A program made the translations under genes and the position numbers. This document shows, piece after piece, positions 12,952-25,152 of a stretch of 64,000 bases of DNA. The stretch's first letter is position 1. Each line of letters opens with the position of its first letter. This DNA is from Tieghemostelium lacteum (lineage: Eukaryota; Evosea; Eumycetozoa; Dictyosteliales; Raperosteliaceae): the NCBI GenBank assembly GCA_001606155.1, contig LODT01000004.1, positions 1,116,001 through 1,180,000 on the forward strand, given 5' to 3'. Under the pieces are notes generated by a model. It did no database searches, was not told the DNA's origin, and saw only the letters and a program-made list of their open reading frames with translations.

Positions 12952-14274
12952 ATGAGGTTTAATGTTATAGGTACTAGAAAATCAAATCATAGATCAAAAG
13001 TAAGCCTTTTTAATACATTGGATGAGAAGGCTCAACCTATTGGTTATTTTACACCTCTGTTAAAAGAGAAAAAGACTTCAATTAGAGTTAATGCTCTAAA
13101 GAATCTTCACCATATATTCACATTTCAAGAGAGAGATAATGATGTAGAGATGTTGGATGAGAAGCTTTTGGAGGTTTTATGTGGACTGATTCCAACAGCA
13201 GAAAAGCAGGAATTGGAATTATCCAGTAGTGTCATTGGGTTGGCTGCACTTCACATTGGCCCAAACCAACATATATTCAAGTTGATTAAAGGACTTTTGT
13301 CTACCATTTTGACTGATGGTGAAGAACATAGAAATGTAGATACTATATGTTCGGCTACCTATGCACTCTCACTCTCTTGTTTCTTTTGTTGTAGTGACCC
13401 TGAATCTTATAGTCATACTATAAACATGATTAAAGATCTCTTGGAATCCAGTAAAAAGAAATTAGTATTACATAGCGCATTGTCTGCATTCATGTTGTTG
13501 GCCTCTAAATTGGATAGTTCAAAGATTGTAAACTATCAAGATATCCTCACTAAATTGACAGACTTTTCTAGATCCTCTTTCCCAGATTTGAGATTAAACT
13601 CTGCAATTGCCATTGCCTTTATCGTAGATGAAACTAAATATCAAGTTCAAGATGAAAAGGATGAAGATGATGATGAAGAAGAAGAAGAAGATTACTATGA
13701 AGATGAAGAGGAAGAAGAAGAGTATAACTATAATAATAATAATAAAAAACAAGTAGAAGAGGAAGAAGAAGAAGAAGAAAGTAATGAAGGTAGTGCTGGT
13801 GATGATGATGATGAGGACTATGATGATGAGGAAGAAGAAGAAGAGGAAGTTGAAATTGACGATCATATAATTCAAGTCATTCAAGATATATTTAAAGTAG
13901 AAAATGAAAAAGGTAAAAAGAAAATAGTAACTAGAAATACACTTAGACAAATTGTAAATACTCTAGAGACTGGATCAACTCCAGTTGAAATCATAACTAT
14001 TGACGGACAACAATTCCTATTCAAGGGTTGGAGAAAATATATACAATTACAAGCCATTAGAAAACTAGTTGGTCCTGGTTTAACTAACCAATGGTTGTTC
14101 AGTGAAAATCTACAAGATATCCTACAAGTTGAAATTCACACCAAAGAACGTACCAAATCCCAAACTAAAGCCTTTAAAAACGCCTTGCCTGTTCTCAGTA
14201 AAAAGAGAACCCAAGATCTAAATAGAGATCGTCGTAATAGTTCTCAACTCTATGAACACAATGGTGATCAATAA
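12952..14274 (+). CDS. IFRD (interferon-related developmental regulator) family protein
   Basis: Single exon, 440 residues. Residues about 20-225 form ARM/HEAT-like helices matching the IFRD N-terminal domain (for example KNLHHIFTFQER and SATYALSLSCFF). Residues about 330-440 match the IFRD C-terminal domain (FLFKGWRKYIQLQAIRKLVG followed by a basic tail rich in K and R). Between them, about 228-300, lies a long Asp/Glu run interrupted by Asn and Tyr, which is a low-complexity expansion. Animal IFRD1 and IFRD2 are transcriptional co-regulators, and IFRD2 also binds idle ribosomes; which role applies here is unknown. The acidic run creates an apparent reading frame on the other strand, which is a shadow. 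Confidence 0.82.
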   Translation: MRFNVIGTRKSNHRSKVSLFNTLDEKAQPIGYFTPLLKEKKTSIRVNALKNLHHIFTFQERDNDVEMLDEKLLEVLCGLIPTAEKQELELSSSVIGLAALHIGPNQHIFKLIKGLLSTILTDGEEHRNVDTICSATYALSLSCFFCCSDPESYSHTINMIKDLLESSKKKLVLHSALSAFMLLASKLDSSKIVNYQDILTKLTDFSRSSFPDLRLNSAIAIAFIVDETKYQVQDEKDEDDDEEEEEDYYEDEEEEEEYNYNNNNKKQVEEEEEEEESNEGSAGDDDDEDYDDEEEEEEEVEIDDHIIQVIQDIFKVENEKGKKKIVTRNTLRQIVNTLETGSTPVEIITIDGQQFLFKGWRKYIQLQAIRKLVGPGLTNQWLFSENLQDILQVEIHTKERTKSQTKAFKNALPVLSKKRTQDLNRDRRNSSQLYEHNGDQ

Positions 14275-14541
14275 ACTCTCACTCTCTCTTGTACTTGATT
14301 CTCTCAATATAAATATTTAAATATAGTATAAATAATATAAAGCTCCCTCTCCCCAAAACCCTAACCTTTGAAATAAAAAATTTTCTAATTTACCCTTCAA
14401 AAATTCAAAGATTTAAAAATTGGTGGGTTTTTTCATCGATGATTTTGAAAAAAATTTTTTATGTTTTTTTTTTTATTTTTTCATCAAAATCAACTTGGGT
14501 TATTTTTAATTATCCCAGTCTTAGTCTGACACACTCAGAGA

Positions 14542-16185
14542 ATGTCAAAAAACACATTATATTCTGGTAATGGAGGCCCACCAAGCGGTAGAGGTAAACT
14601 CTTTGGATTGTCACTGGTCGAAGTGATGACATTGCAAAAAAAGACACATCCCAATAAAAGTATACCACTTTTTATGTTGGAGGGATTCAAGTATATAATT
14701 AAACACGGGTTGGGAATTGAAGGTATATTCAGAATTGCAGGAACAAAAGATAAAGTCAAACAACTACAGATGCAATTGGACAAGGGGGAGGAGATTGACT
14801 TTGTACAGACTAAAGTCGATCCCGTAGATCTTGCAGATCTCATGAAAATATATTTTAGAGAGCTACCTGATTGTCTATTGCAGTCAGAGCAGTATGATCA
14901 TTTTATAGGAATTCTAGCGTTGGATCGTCTAGCACAAATTCAGAAACTTCGAGAGTTGGTAGGCAATTTGAAACCAGAGAACAAGGAGGTTCTTCATGAA
15001 CTTGTTAGTTTCTTGGGGAAGGTTGCTATCAATAGTAATCTCAACAAGATGACTTGTGAGAATCTTGGGTTGGTTTGGGGACCTAATCTTCTGTGGAAAG
15101 GCGGAAAAGCTGTTTCGACAGTCGATATGATGGAGTTGATGGCTGGTGCTGGAAAGATCAAGTTGATTGTAACATTACTAATTGAGGAACAGGAACATAT
15201 ATTCAACACCTCTCCTACATCCTGTATAACAAATACCATCGGTCAGGATATCAAAGTTAGCTTCCTCTATAAAATTGTGGGGGGTTACAAAAAAACAATT
15301 CAAGGAATCTCCATATTGGAGGACTCGGACCAAAACAAGTATATATGGACTGCCGACAGCAGTGGTTTGGTAAAGATTACAAACAGTTCAACATATGCAC
15401 CCGAGAAGGAATTTGATACCAATCTCGGTAGAATACATACCATGACCTCTGTTAGAGACCATGCTTGGATTGCTAGTTCACAATCTGTATCTGTGTGGGA
15501 TCGTTCTGGAACCCTGGTGAAAGAGTTCCCTGGACTGTATGCATCTATCACTGCTGTCTACTCTCACGGTGAGTGCAGAATCTGGGCTGGTACTGACCAG
15601 AAAATCAGTATATTTTCATCGAGCTCTTTAGAATTGGTCCAGGAAATTGAAATTCCTGCACAATTTATAGTCTCAATCACTGAGATCTTTGGTGACTCGA
15701 ATCAAGTTTGGGTCGGTGGTCTCAATGGCAGTATCTATATTTTTGATAAGACCACCGGTGCTGAGATTAAGAAAATCTCTACACCTGCACGTAGAAATAT
15801 AACCTGTCTGACATTCCACAAATATATGGATAAGGGAAATGTCTGGGCTGGTTCTGAGGACAAACAAATTTTTGTAATTGATCCTATTGATTACACTATC
15901 ATTAAGACTATAAGTGATGGTGAAATGTTGTTAATCAACAGTTTGAAATCCATAAGTAACACTGTTTGGTCTTGTTCCAGAGATCATACCATACGTATTT
16001 GGGATTCAAAATCTTTCCAACTCATTGGTCAACTCGAAGACTACCATACCGATGCCGTTACCGATGCTGTTTTAATTTATAATTCCAGAAAACTTAGATG
16101 GGAACTTTGGAGTGCCAGCTATGATAAATCACTATGTATTTGGGGTGTTTACTCTGACTATCTAGTAGCTCCACCAACTTTCTAA
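14542..16185 (+). CDS. RhoGAP domain fused to a WD40-type beta-propeller
   Basis: Single exon, 547 residues. Residues about 20-220 are a RhoGAP domain with the arginine finger in GIFRIAG (Arg64) and the conserved block [18 protein letters not shown]. It should stimulate GTP hydrolysis by Rac-family GTPases, the main Rho-type GTPases in dictyostelids. Residues about 235-540 form repeated beta-propeller blades with W-rich endings ([63 protein letters not shown]). The propeller probably supplies partner binding and location. There is no TM segment. Dictyostelids have many RhoGAP (gac) genes; I cannot assign this one to a named member. Confidence 0.88.
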   Translation: MSKNTLYSGNGGPPSGRGKLFGLSLVEVMTLQKKTHPNKSIPLFMLEGFKYIIKHGLGIEGIFRIAGTKDKVKQLQMQLDKGEEIDFVQTKVDPVDLADLMKIYFRELPDCLLQSEQYDHFIGILALDRLAQIQKLRELVGNLKPENKEVLHELVSFLGKVAINSNLNKMTCENLGLVWGPNLLWKGGKAVSTVDMMELMAGAGKIKLIVTLLIEEQEHIFNTSPTSCITNTIGQDIKVSFLYKIVGGYKKTIQGISILEDSDQNKYIWTADSSGLVKITNSSTYAPEKEFDTNLGRIHTMTSVRDHAWIASSQSVSVWDRSGTLVKEFPGLYASITAVYSHGECRIWAGTDQKISIFSSSSLELVQEIEIPAQFIVSITEIFGDSNQVWVGGLNGSIYIFDKTTGAEIKKISTPARRNITCLTFHKYMDKGNVWAGSEDKQIFVIDPIDYTIIKTISDGEMLLINSLKSISNTVWSCSRDHTIRIWDSKSFQLIGQLEDYHTDAVTDAVLIYNSRKLRWELWSASYDKSLCIWGVYSDYLVAPPTF

Positions 16186-18354
<2,169 letters not shown>

Positions 18355-18623
18355 AATAAATACCTTTTCTACAAATAATTATTATATATTTACCTTTTTT
18401 TAAAACAAATTCTAAAAGTATAATAGTACCTGTATATCTGTGTTTTTAATCTTTAGTTATCTATTATCTACTATTTATAATTTTGGGTGGTGGTTTTTTA
18501 TTTTTATCTGTTAATTTAAAAAAGTTTTGTGGATATCTAATACTTAGTATGGATAGTTTTAATCAAAAATATATGATAATTTTTAAACAATTTATTTATT
18601 AGTTGGTGTTATTGAAAAAAAGG

Positions 18624-19781
18624 ATGGTAGAAGGTAAAAATAACTATAAATGTGTAAATATATATTCACTAGCTAATGCAACTTCTGATGTTAAGAATAT
18701 GTCATTCGAACTCTTTGATGACAGAGAGTTCACGTCATTAGTTAAAAATGCATTACCTTGGATGGTTCAATATCCAATTATTCTCAAGTTGGGTCTAAGA
18801 AAAATATTATTGAATACATTGGGTATGGAAAGTAGATATCTCACATTTAATGCTGTTGATAGATTCAAAAAGTTGATTAGAAGGGAAATTATTCCCAATA
18901 TTGAAGATTGTAATCAATCCGTTATTGAACCTGCTCTTAAAATGTCTTTGAAAACTAGTCGAAAAGCTATAGAGGATTGGGGTGGAAATCCAAAAGATAT
19001 AACACACATTATATTTATTACCAACTCTACCTTTGAAGACCTCTCTTTAGAGCTAATGAAACAGTTAGGTCTGAGAGATGACGTTGAAAGATGTCCAATG
19101 TTATTCCAGAGTTTCCATAGCGGCCTAACTGGTCTAAGACTTGCAGAACAATTTGCAAGATTAAATCCAAACAATAGAATACTGTTAGTAATGACAGACA
19201 TGTTGATGAATCATGCACAATTTGAAGACCAAGAGCATATGAACCGAAATAATGTTGGTATCCATTTCTATTTTTCTGATGGATTTACTTCTTTGGTTAT
19301 AGGAAGCAATGAAAAGAAACTTGATGGGGAATCTAAAGGGTTAGTAGAAGTTTTACCAGGAAAGACTACCATTATCCCAGACTCCACAGATTATTTGGGA
19401 TTAAAATTACATCATAATAGTATCTCAATCAATGCTACTGAGAGTTTGAAAGATAAGGTTCCACCTAACCTCTTACCATTTGCAAGAAAGTTGGTAGATG
19501 GCTGTCCTGTATTTCTTCCAAGTACAGATGTTTACAATTTTGAATATATTCTTCATCCTGGATTACCAGTAGTATATGAAGCAAATTCAAAGCAATCAAA
19601 GAATGATTTGAGATTCACCATAACCGCATATAAAAAGTTTGGTCATGCCTCTGTTTCCTCTGTGTTTTTTGTATTGGAAGAATCATTGAATCCAAATGCA
19701 GTTTGGAAACATGAATATGGGTTTTTAATGTCCTTTGGTGTTGGGTTAACAACAGAAGGTAGCATTATCAGAAAAATTTAA
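18624..19781 (+). CDS. Stand-alone type III polyketide synthase-like protein, catalytic Cys replaced
   Basis: Single exon, 385 residues from the first ATG; an in-frame TTG upstream is unlikely to be the start. Length and fold signature match chalcone-synthase-type enzymes: VERCPMLFQSFHSGLTGLRL aligns without gaps to the active-site helix, ILHPGLPV to the catalytic His strand, and SFGVGLTTEG to the C-terminal GFGPG loop. The nucleophile position is Phe164 instead of Cys. His311 is kept. The Asn of the triad is His341 (FGHASVSS). As it stands it cannot act through a cysteine thioester. It may be a pseudoenzyme, a binding protein, or carry out other chemistry. In D. discoideum type III PKS domains occur at the C-termini of the Steely proteins; this one is free-standing. 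The next gene begins 83 bases downstream on the same strand. Confidence 0.8.
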   Translation: MVEGKNNYKCVNIYSLANATSDVKNMSFELFDDREFTSLVKNALPWMVQYPIILKLGLRKILLNTLGMESRYLTFNAVDRFKKLIRREIIPNIEDCNQSVIEPALKMSLKTSRKAIEDWGGNPKDITHIIFITNSTFEDLSLELMKQLGLRDDVERCPMLFQSFHSGLTGLRLAEQFARLNPNNRILLVMTDMLMNHAQFEDQEHMNRNNVGIHFYFSDGFTSLVIGSNEKKLDGESKGLVEVLPGKTTIIPDSTDYLGLKLHHNSISINATESLKDKVPPNLLPFARKLVDGCPVFLPSTDVYNFEYILHPGLPVVYEANSKQSKNDLRFTITAYKKFGHASVSSVFFVLEESLNPNAVWKHEYGFLMSFGVGLTTEGSIIRKI

Positions 19782-19864
19782 AAATTAAAAAAAATTGCAG
19801 TATTCCAAATCAATGGTGATTGAAATATCTACTGATTTTTTTTTTAAAAATAAACTTTACTTTC

Positions 19865-21967
19865 ATGCTTAAAAGAATAACTTTTTTTTTATTTATTTTA
19901 TCAGTTTTATTGGAATTTAAGAACAGTTTGGTAAATGGGGCAATACAAATAACTTCAGTATCATCAGTTTCATTGGATGGTGGACAAACTACTCTCAGCG
20001 GTGTATTTCCTTATCCCACCCCTACGGATTTCCAAGTTTATATTGGAAATCCTCCTATTTTATGTTCGAGTTTAAGTATTTCAACTGATGGAACTTCAGT
20101 CTATTGTACAGCACCTGCAAATTCAGTTGGAGGTAGTTACACCATTTATGCAAAAGTTACTGGAGAGACATCCAATACTGATAAGCTGCTAGTATATCAA
20201 CCCATCATTAGTGGTCTTGTTCAAACAGGTGATCAAGTTACTATAACAGGACAAGGGTTTGGAGAACCTACAACATCATATCCAGGTGTAATCAACTATC
20301 AAGTTATGGGTATTTTTGGAATTTCTAAAGTAATTTCATCTACATCACTAGTATTTCAAATTCCTCGAACATCTAGAAATGGTGCAATTAAATTACGTTA
20401 CCAAGGTTACGAAACCACTGGACTTTCTTTACACCTAACTCCAAATATCAGTACAATAACTCCATCACCTCTAACCACAGGAGGTTCTATAACAATTTCA
20501 GGTGATTTTCTAAGTCCAATAGATGTCTCTGGATTCACAACATCTATAAATATATTTTACCAAACTGGTCTCAGTAATCTATCCATTTTTTCACAATGTC
20601 AGTATATATCTTCAGTATACCCATATTTAGTAATATGCCAAATTCCCACACCACCTCAAGGAATAGATAGATTTAATATACAAATAACGTCTCAAGGTGG
20701 TAGATCAAGCGAAGCATACCAAGTACTATACCAACCACCAACTATTAAAACCGCATCACCATTGTTTTATGGTCAACCTGGAAATGTTACAATCAATGGT
20801 AAATCATTTGCCCAATTGGCATCTGATAATAAAGTTCAAATTGGGTCAGTACTATGCACCAACCCCACTCTATTGGATCCAGAGAATATCATTTGCCAAT
20901 TTGATGCATCTGTACCACCTCCATCCAATGGAGATCCTCTCGAAGTAAAAATTAAATCAGTATCTCTAGAATCGAGTAACAAGGTATTCTTGTACTCACA
21001 AATTATTCCTTGTGGATCTGTCAATAATCTTCCATGTTCTGGACATGGTATTTGCCATAACACAACAGGATTCTGTCAATGTGATGATGGATGGTCAGAT
21101 ATGATTTGCTCTAGTACTGAGAACCCAGAAGTTCCTAAAACCAATCCAAACGCGTCAACTGAGATTAGCAACTTCCAAGTCAATATAGGGTACATTCGAG
21201 AACATGATCCAGTGAAAGGCCAATACCCAGTTTTGATTGACCTTAAAGATGCAACATGGACACAAACTAATATAACATCCAATCAAACACTGTACGAAGG
21301 TAAATTCACCTACAATCCTATTGTAATACAAATATCACTATATCAATATCAAGATAGTGTATTGGTAGATTTTGCAGGTGAAAAGATACCAATGGATAAA
21401 AACTCTGTAAAATATATTGTAAAACTAAGTAATTTCACATTTCAGAGTCAATTCAATAGTTTAGAGGTAATATTCAGATCAAAAATTGATCCAAATTCTC
21501 TAGATAATTGTGGAGATCCTGATAGCATTAAAAATATAACAACAACTCAAAATTGGATACAGTTGCTCACTGGTAAGGGAACCATATTGAATGCCAAATT
21601 CTCAAATAGAATGTTTGTAGATACCAGAGTCTATAAATCATCAATTGTAAATTTAGATGGAGGAGATCCACTCTATGAACTAGAGGAAAACTCATCAGAA
21701 TATGTGGTGCTTACATCTATACCAGTCAACTATTTCCATGACTCTTGCGAAATTGATCCAAATTTCAGTTCCCTGGTTTCACTAAAAGATGATAATTCCA
21801 AAGAGTGCGCGACTAAGGAATCATTTGCCAAGTGGAAGATTATAGTAATATGTACAGTTTGTCCAGTAGGAATAGTCGCATTGACTTTAATCATACTAAA
21901 AAAGAAACAAATTGGTTACTTTTTACGTGGTCTTAACCATTCAATACCACTAAAAAATCTAAAATAA
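19865..21967 (+). CDS. Single-exon TIG/EGF type I membrane protein, Tgr/ComC-like
   Basis: 700 residues from the first ATG (MLKRITFFLFILSVLLEF), a good signal peptide; an in-frame TTG 45 bases upstream is ignored. The ectodomain begins with several IPT/TIG-type repeats (ITSVSSVSLDGGQTTLSG; PIISGLVQTGDQVTITGQGF; PNISTITPSPLTTGGSITIS; SPLFYGQPGNVTINGKSF). An EGF-like module lies at about 382-417 (CSGHGICHNTTGFCQCDDGW). A diverged form of the membrane-proximal domain found in the four large ComC-like genes follows, then a TM helix at about 656-678 and a short basic tail. It lacks the large N-terminal ectodomain and the introns of those genes. D. discoideum Tgr proteins with TIG repeats serve in self-recognition; a similar role here is inference. 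It is convergent with the esterase gene, with 32 bases between stops. Confidence 0.85.
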   Translation: MLKRITFFLFILSVLLEFKNSLVNGAIQITSVSSVSLDGGQTTLSGVFPYPTPTDFQVYIGNPPILCSSLSISTDGTSVYCTAPANSVGGSYTIYAKVTGETSNTDKLLVYQPIISGLVQTGDQVTITGQGFGEPTTSYPGVINYQVMGIFGISKVISSTSLVFQIPRTSRNGAIKLRYQGYETTGLSLHLTPNISTITPSPLTTGGSITISGDFLSPIDVSGFTTSINIFYQTGLSNLSIFSQCQYISSVYPYLVICQIPTPPQGIDRFNIQITSQGGRSSEAYQVLYQPPTIKTASPLFYGQPGNVTINGKSFAQLASDNKVQIGSVLCTNPTLLDPENIICQFDASVPPPSNGDPLEVKIKSVSLESSNKVFLYSQIIPCGSVNNLPCSGHGICHNTTGFCQCDDGWSDMICSSTENPEVPKTNPNASTEISNFQVNIGYIREHDPVKGQYPVLIDLKDATWTQTNITSNQTLYEGKFTYNPIVIQISLYQYQDSVLVDFAGEKIPMDKNSVKYIVKLSNFTFQSQFNSLEVIFRSKIDPNSLDNCGDPDSIKNITTTQNWIQLLTGKGTILNAKFSNRMFVDTRVYKSSIVNLDGGDPLYELEENSSEYVVLTSIPVNYFHDSCEIDPNFSSLVSLKDDNSKECATKESFAKWKIIVICTVCPVGIVALTLIILKKKQIGYFLRGLNHSIPLKNLK

Positions 21968-21999
21968 ATACTATTTATTAGAATATAGGTGAGTTCAGT

Positions 22000-23127
22000 T
22001 TAATACCAATTCATTGTGTCTTGGATAATAGGTACAATCATATTAGCCATTATTTGGTGTGCTTGATAATTTGGATGACCTCCACAACCCATATTTTTAG
22101 AATTTAAAATATTTTGTAGTGGAATGTAAACAGAGTTAGTTTTTGATGCAACCATTTCAACATAGTTACAACAAGGATTACTAATCATAGGTCCACAGAG
22201 TATAAAGAATTGAGGATTATTTGAATATTGGTTTTTTAGATAACCAATAAAATCTATATATGTATCTACAAAGTTTTGTGGGTCTGGATATGGAGCTATA
22301 TATATACAAAGTTAGTATACTGGTACTGTTTCTGAGGATAATGGTAAATACATACGCATTGACCAATCATTAGTACCAAGATTGATAATAACCACATCTG
22401 GTTGATAATTTTGGAAATTCCATAATGAAATATTTGGATAATTATTTGGTATTATTGCTGGATATAGGTCAGGTAGGGTATCTGGTGATGTTATATTTGG
22501 GTAATCAAAGTTTCTTACAACTCCTTTACCTGACCAGGCCTCAATGTAAAATTCAGCATTCAGAGCCTGTGCAGTCATTACACCATAAGTTAGGTAGTTA
22601 TCTTCAGTTGCAGGTGTAAAAGGACATGGGTTAACACCAAGGTTACCATAACCGCATGTAATAGAGTCACCTATAATTTCAATTTTTCTACTTTGTTGAA
22701 ACTGGTATTCTGATACTGAAACACCATCATCAGCTATCAATCCGTAGAATTGTACGATACCACATAGTGGTTCATTACGATGTGTTATCAAAACAATATA
22801 TTCTTGTTGTGGGTCTAGTGCATAGTCTACAAGGCCATATCCACTTGGTGTAGTTGATGTTACATTCACAATCAGTGTTAAAACACTATTGATGAATACA
22901 TTAAATAGATTCTGTCCAGATGAATTTAAAACAACTTGTAAAGAAGTTGTATTTACAACAGTTAGTTGTATCTGTGTACCACTCCATGAAAATGAATAGT
23001 ATCCATCCGATATATTTGATTTATCAATTCTACCACTATATAAAATATTTGCGTTATCTGGTGAAATCATTTCACCAATGACTAAACATTGTATTATAAC
23101 TAAAATACTGATTAACCACTTTACCAT
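22000..23127 (-). CDS. Secreted SGNH/GDSL hydrolase, CE2-like carbohydrate esterase
   Basis: Two exons, 23127-22356 and 22295-22000, give 355 residues. The frame opens earlier, but only with TTG; the ATG at 23127 starts a signal peptide (MVKWLISILVIIQCLVIG). An N-terminal beta-sandwich (about 25-130) precedes the SGNH domain, as in family CE2 deacetylases. Motifs seen are IIGDSITCGYG (nucleophilic Ser), INLGTNDWSM across the junction, and GCGGHPNYQAHQ with the catalytic His near the C-terminus. No Asp lies three residues before that His; Ser-His dyads are known in CE2. The likely reaction is removal of acetyl groups from polysaccharides, in food bacteria or plant debris or in the amoeba's own extracellular matrix. 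Substrate not determined. Confidence 0.85.
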
Positions 23128-23361
23128 TGCTTTCACTAAAATAAGTAAAGATCTAAACAAAAAAAAAATAAAAATAAAAATCCTAACTTCTAAAATATCT
23201 GTTATAAAAAATCACGAGTTCTCACACAATTGCGATATTTATGATAATATAATTTGTTTTTATTTCAAATAAAGAGATAAAGTAAATGTGTTTTTTATTG
23301 TTTTGTACAAAAATGAGATAAGATATATTAAATCAACCTATATATTGAATGATTGAATACT

Positions 23362-24696
23362 TTATAAATAGGAAACAGTTTTAATGGCATCAGCAAGTGA
23401 GTTGGTTTGAGCTTTGATGGCATTACACAAGTTGATTAATTTATCTCTAGTGTCTAAAATTTCAATAGATTGAGTATAGGCATTGTAATGAATGACAAAT
23501 GGTTTCTTAAAGGATTCAGCAAACTTTCTCATTTGTTCTTTAGCAGATTGGAATGATTCAGCTACGTAGTAGATTGGCTGGAACTCAGTGATTGGGTATG
23601 ACTGTTTACATGTTTCAAATGGATTGAAAGGTCTCTTTTCATTCTTGTCAGAGAGACAGTATTCCAACTCACCAGTACTAGAGAGTAAACCAGCACCGTA
23701 AGCAGTGATTCTGTCACCTTCTTTACATAACCCAAATTCAACAGTAAACCAATAGCATGTAGATAACTTGAGGATATCTTCATCTGAGGCACCTATCGAT
23801 GCCAAACCAATCTCTTGAGAGAAATCTGCAAAATCAGGATCAGCAAACAGAGGTACATGACCAAGCAATTCATGACAAACATCAGGTTCTGGAGTGTAGA
23901 ATGGAACAGAATGGTGTCTAACATATTGAGTGGCGTGGAAGACTCTAAATGCCAACCCATTCAAAAAGTCTCTGCTTGAAAGTAGACCTTGAACAGGACG
24001 AATTCTAAAACCTGTACACTCAGACAAGAAATTACTTATATCTTGAAGTTGTGGAATATTATTTTCACTGTATCCACAGTACTGTTCTAACAATGGGAAT
24101 ATTTTAGTATGTTGAATACAAGCATGGGTATTAAACAGTTCTTTGAGTTTTCTATAGACTTTCTTCCAGGTGTCAACCTCAATATCTGTATACTGAATTC
24201 TTGGTATCTCTTGACCGTGTTTATATTCAGCTGCAATTCTAGTAATCTCCTTTCTTCTCTCTCTGTAAACAGGGTCAGTTGCACCTGGATGGTCACTTGA
24301 CAATTCACTACCCATCTCCATAATCTTATTGGCATAGATATCCAAATCGGATATCTTTCTAGGGAACCATGGAATAGTTGCCTTATTTTGGTTCTTTTGT
24401 GTCAATACTGTAATCTCTATACCCTTGTTCTTTAACTCTTTAATGACATTGTCAATCTCAGTCATGGATGCATTGTCAGACTCTAAATCCAAAAAGAAAT
24501 CGTAGTCTTTATGTTCAAACTTTGATGGTTTAGATTCGATTCTAACTACATTTAATTTGTATGATGAAATGATGGAGAGGTACTCTTTTAATGATCCCAT
24601 AGAATCGTTGATTGAAAACAGGATAGATGTTTGAAATTTATTCTGACCCTGTGATGTAGTGGTATAGGAATTGGTTTGAATATCGTTTGGATACAT
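23362..24696 (-). CDS. pah: Phenylalanine 4-hydroxylase
   Basis: Single exon, 444 residues. An N-terminal ACT-type regulatory domain (about 22-100, [20 protein letters not shown]) is followed by the biopterin-dependent hydroxylase domain. The iron ligands are visible: His275 and His280 in [10 protein letters not shown] and Glu320 in WFTVEFGLC. The cofactor-loop sequence [20 protein letters not shown] is intact. It converts phenylalanine to tyrosine in the cytosol. In D. discoideum the enzyme uses a dictyopterin (a tetrahydrobiopterin isomer). The C-terminal tetramerisation helix is short. It is transcribed divergently from the F-box-like gene at 25153. Confidence 0.96.
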   Translation of the reverse strand: MYPNDIQTNSYTTTSQGQNKFQTSILFSINDSMGSLKEYLSIISSYKLNVVRIESKPSKFEHKDYDFFLDLESDNASMTEIDNVIKELKNKGIEITVLTQKNQNKATIPWFPRKISDLDIYANKIMEMGSELSSDHPGATDPVYRERRKEITRIAAEYKHGQEIPRIQYTDIEVDTWKKVYRKLKELFNTHACIQHTKIFPLLEQYCGYSENNIPQLQDISNFLSECTGFRIRPVQGLLSSRDFLNGLAFRVFHATQYVRHHSVPFYTPEPDVCHELLGHVPLFADPDFADFSQEIGLASIGASDEDILKLSTCYWFTVEFGLCKEGDRITAYGAGLLSSTGELEYCLSDKNEKRPFNPFETCKQSYPITEFQPIYYVAESFQSAKEQMRKFAESFKKPFVIHYNAYTQSIEILDTRDKLINLCNAIKAQTNSLADAIKTVSYL

Positions 24697-25152
24697 GTTT
24701 ATATTATTTTTAATTAAATATATATATTCAGTAAAAAAAGATCAATAATTTAAATAATAAAAAAATATCAATAATAAATAATAAAAACTAAAGTTTAGTT
24801 ATCGATAAATAAAATTTATAAATTATAAAAAAATTTTTTTTTTAAATTTCAATGTGGAGTAAATTTCGGTGACCACTTGTCCACATATGGAAACTTTATA
24901 TGCAAATTTCATAATTTCCAATTATAAACAATTAGAAATATATCCGCAGACGATTTGATAGTGAGAAACTTTTATAATAATATCAAATTGATAGAATAGC
25001 TTCTCTTTTTGACATATATATTAAAATTAATAATTAAACATATACACATCTATGTGAGGTAATAAAATATGTGCTAAATAGAAATTTGTAGATTTTAAAA
25101 TATATTTTAAAAATTGATTTGTAAATTAAATTTCCCAATTTCAAAACAAAAG
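24697..25152. other. Divergent promoter region, pah / F-box-like gene
   Basis: This very AT-rich spacer contains a GC-richer dyad at 24852-24886: ATGTGGA and TCCACAT are perfect 7-base arms around a 21-base spacer, which itself holds the palindrome GGTGACC (24868-24874). It lies about 155-190 bases upstream of the pah ATG. It is a candidate regulatory site. No gene is seen. Confidence 0.35.

Noticed and set aside
13594-13950. 118-codon minus-strand frame rich in Ile and Phe
   Set aside because: It is the antisense image of the GAA/GAT-rich acidic run of the IFRD gene; no independent start, codon pattern or homology.
18603-18623. Upstream TTG start for the PKS-like protein
   Set aside because: TTG starts are not expected in dictyostelid nuclear genes, and the first ATG at 18624 gives the usual family length. 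The same reasoning was used for 16592, 19820, 23160, 25114, 47525 and 63579.
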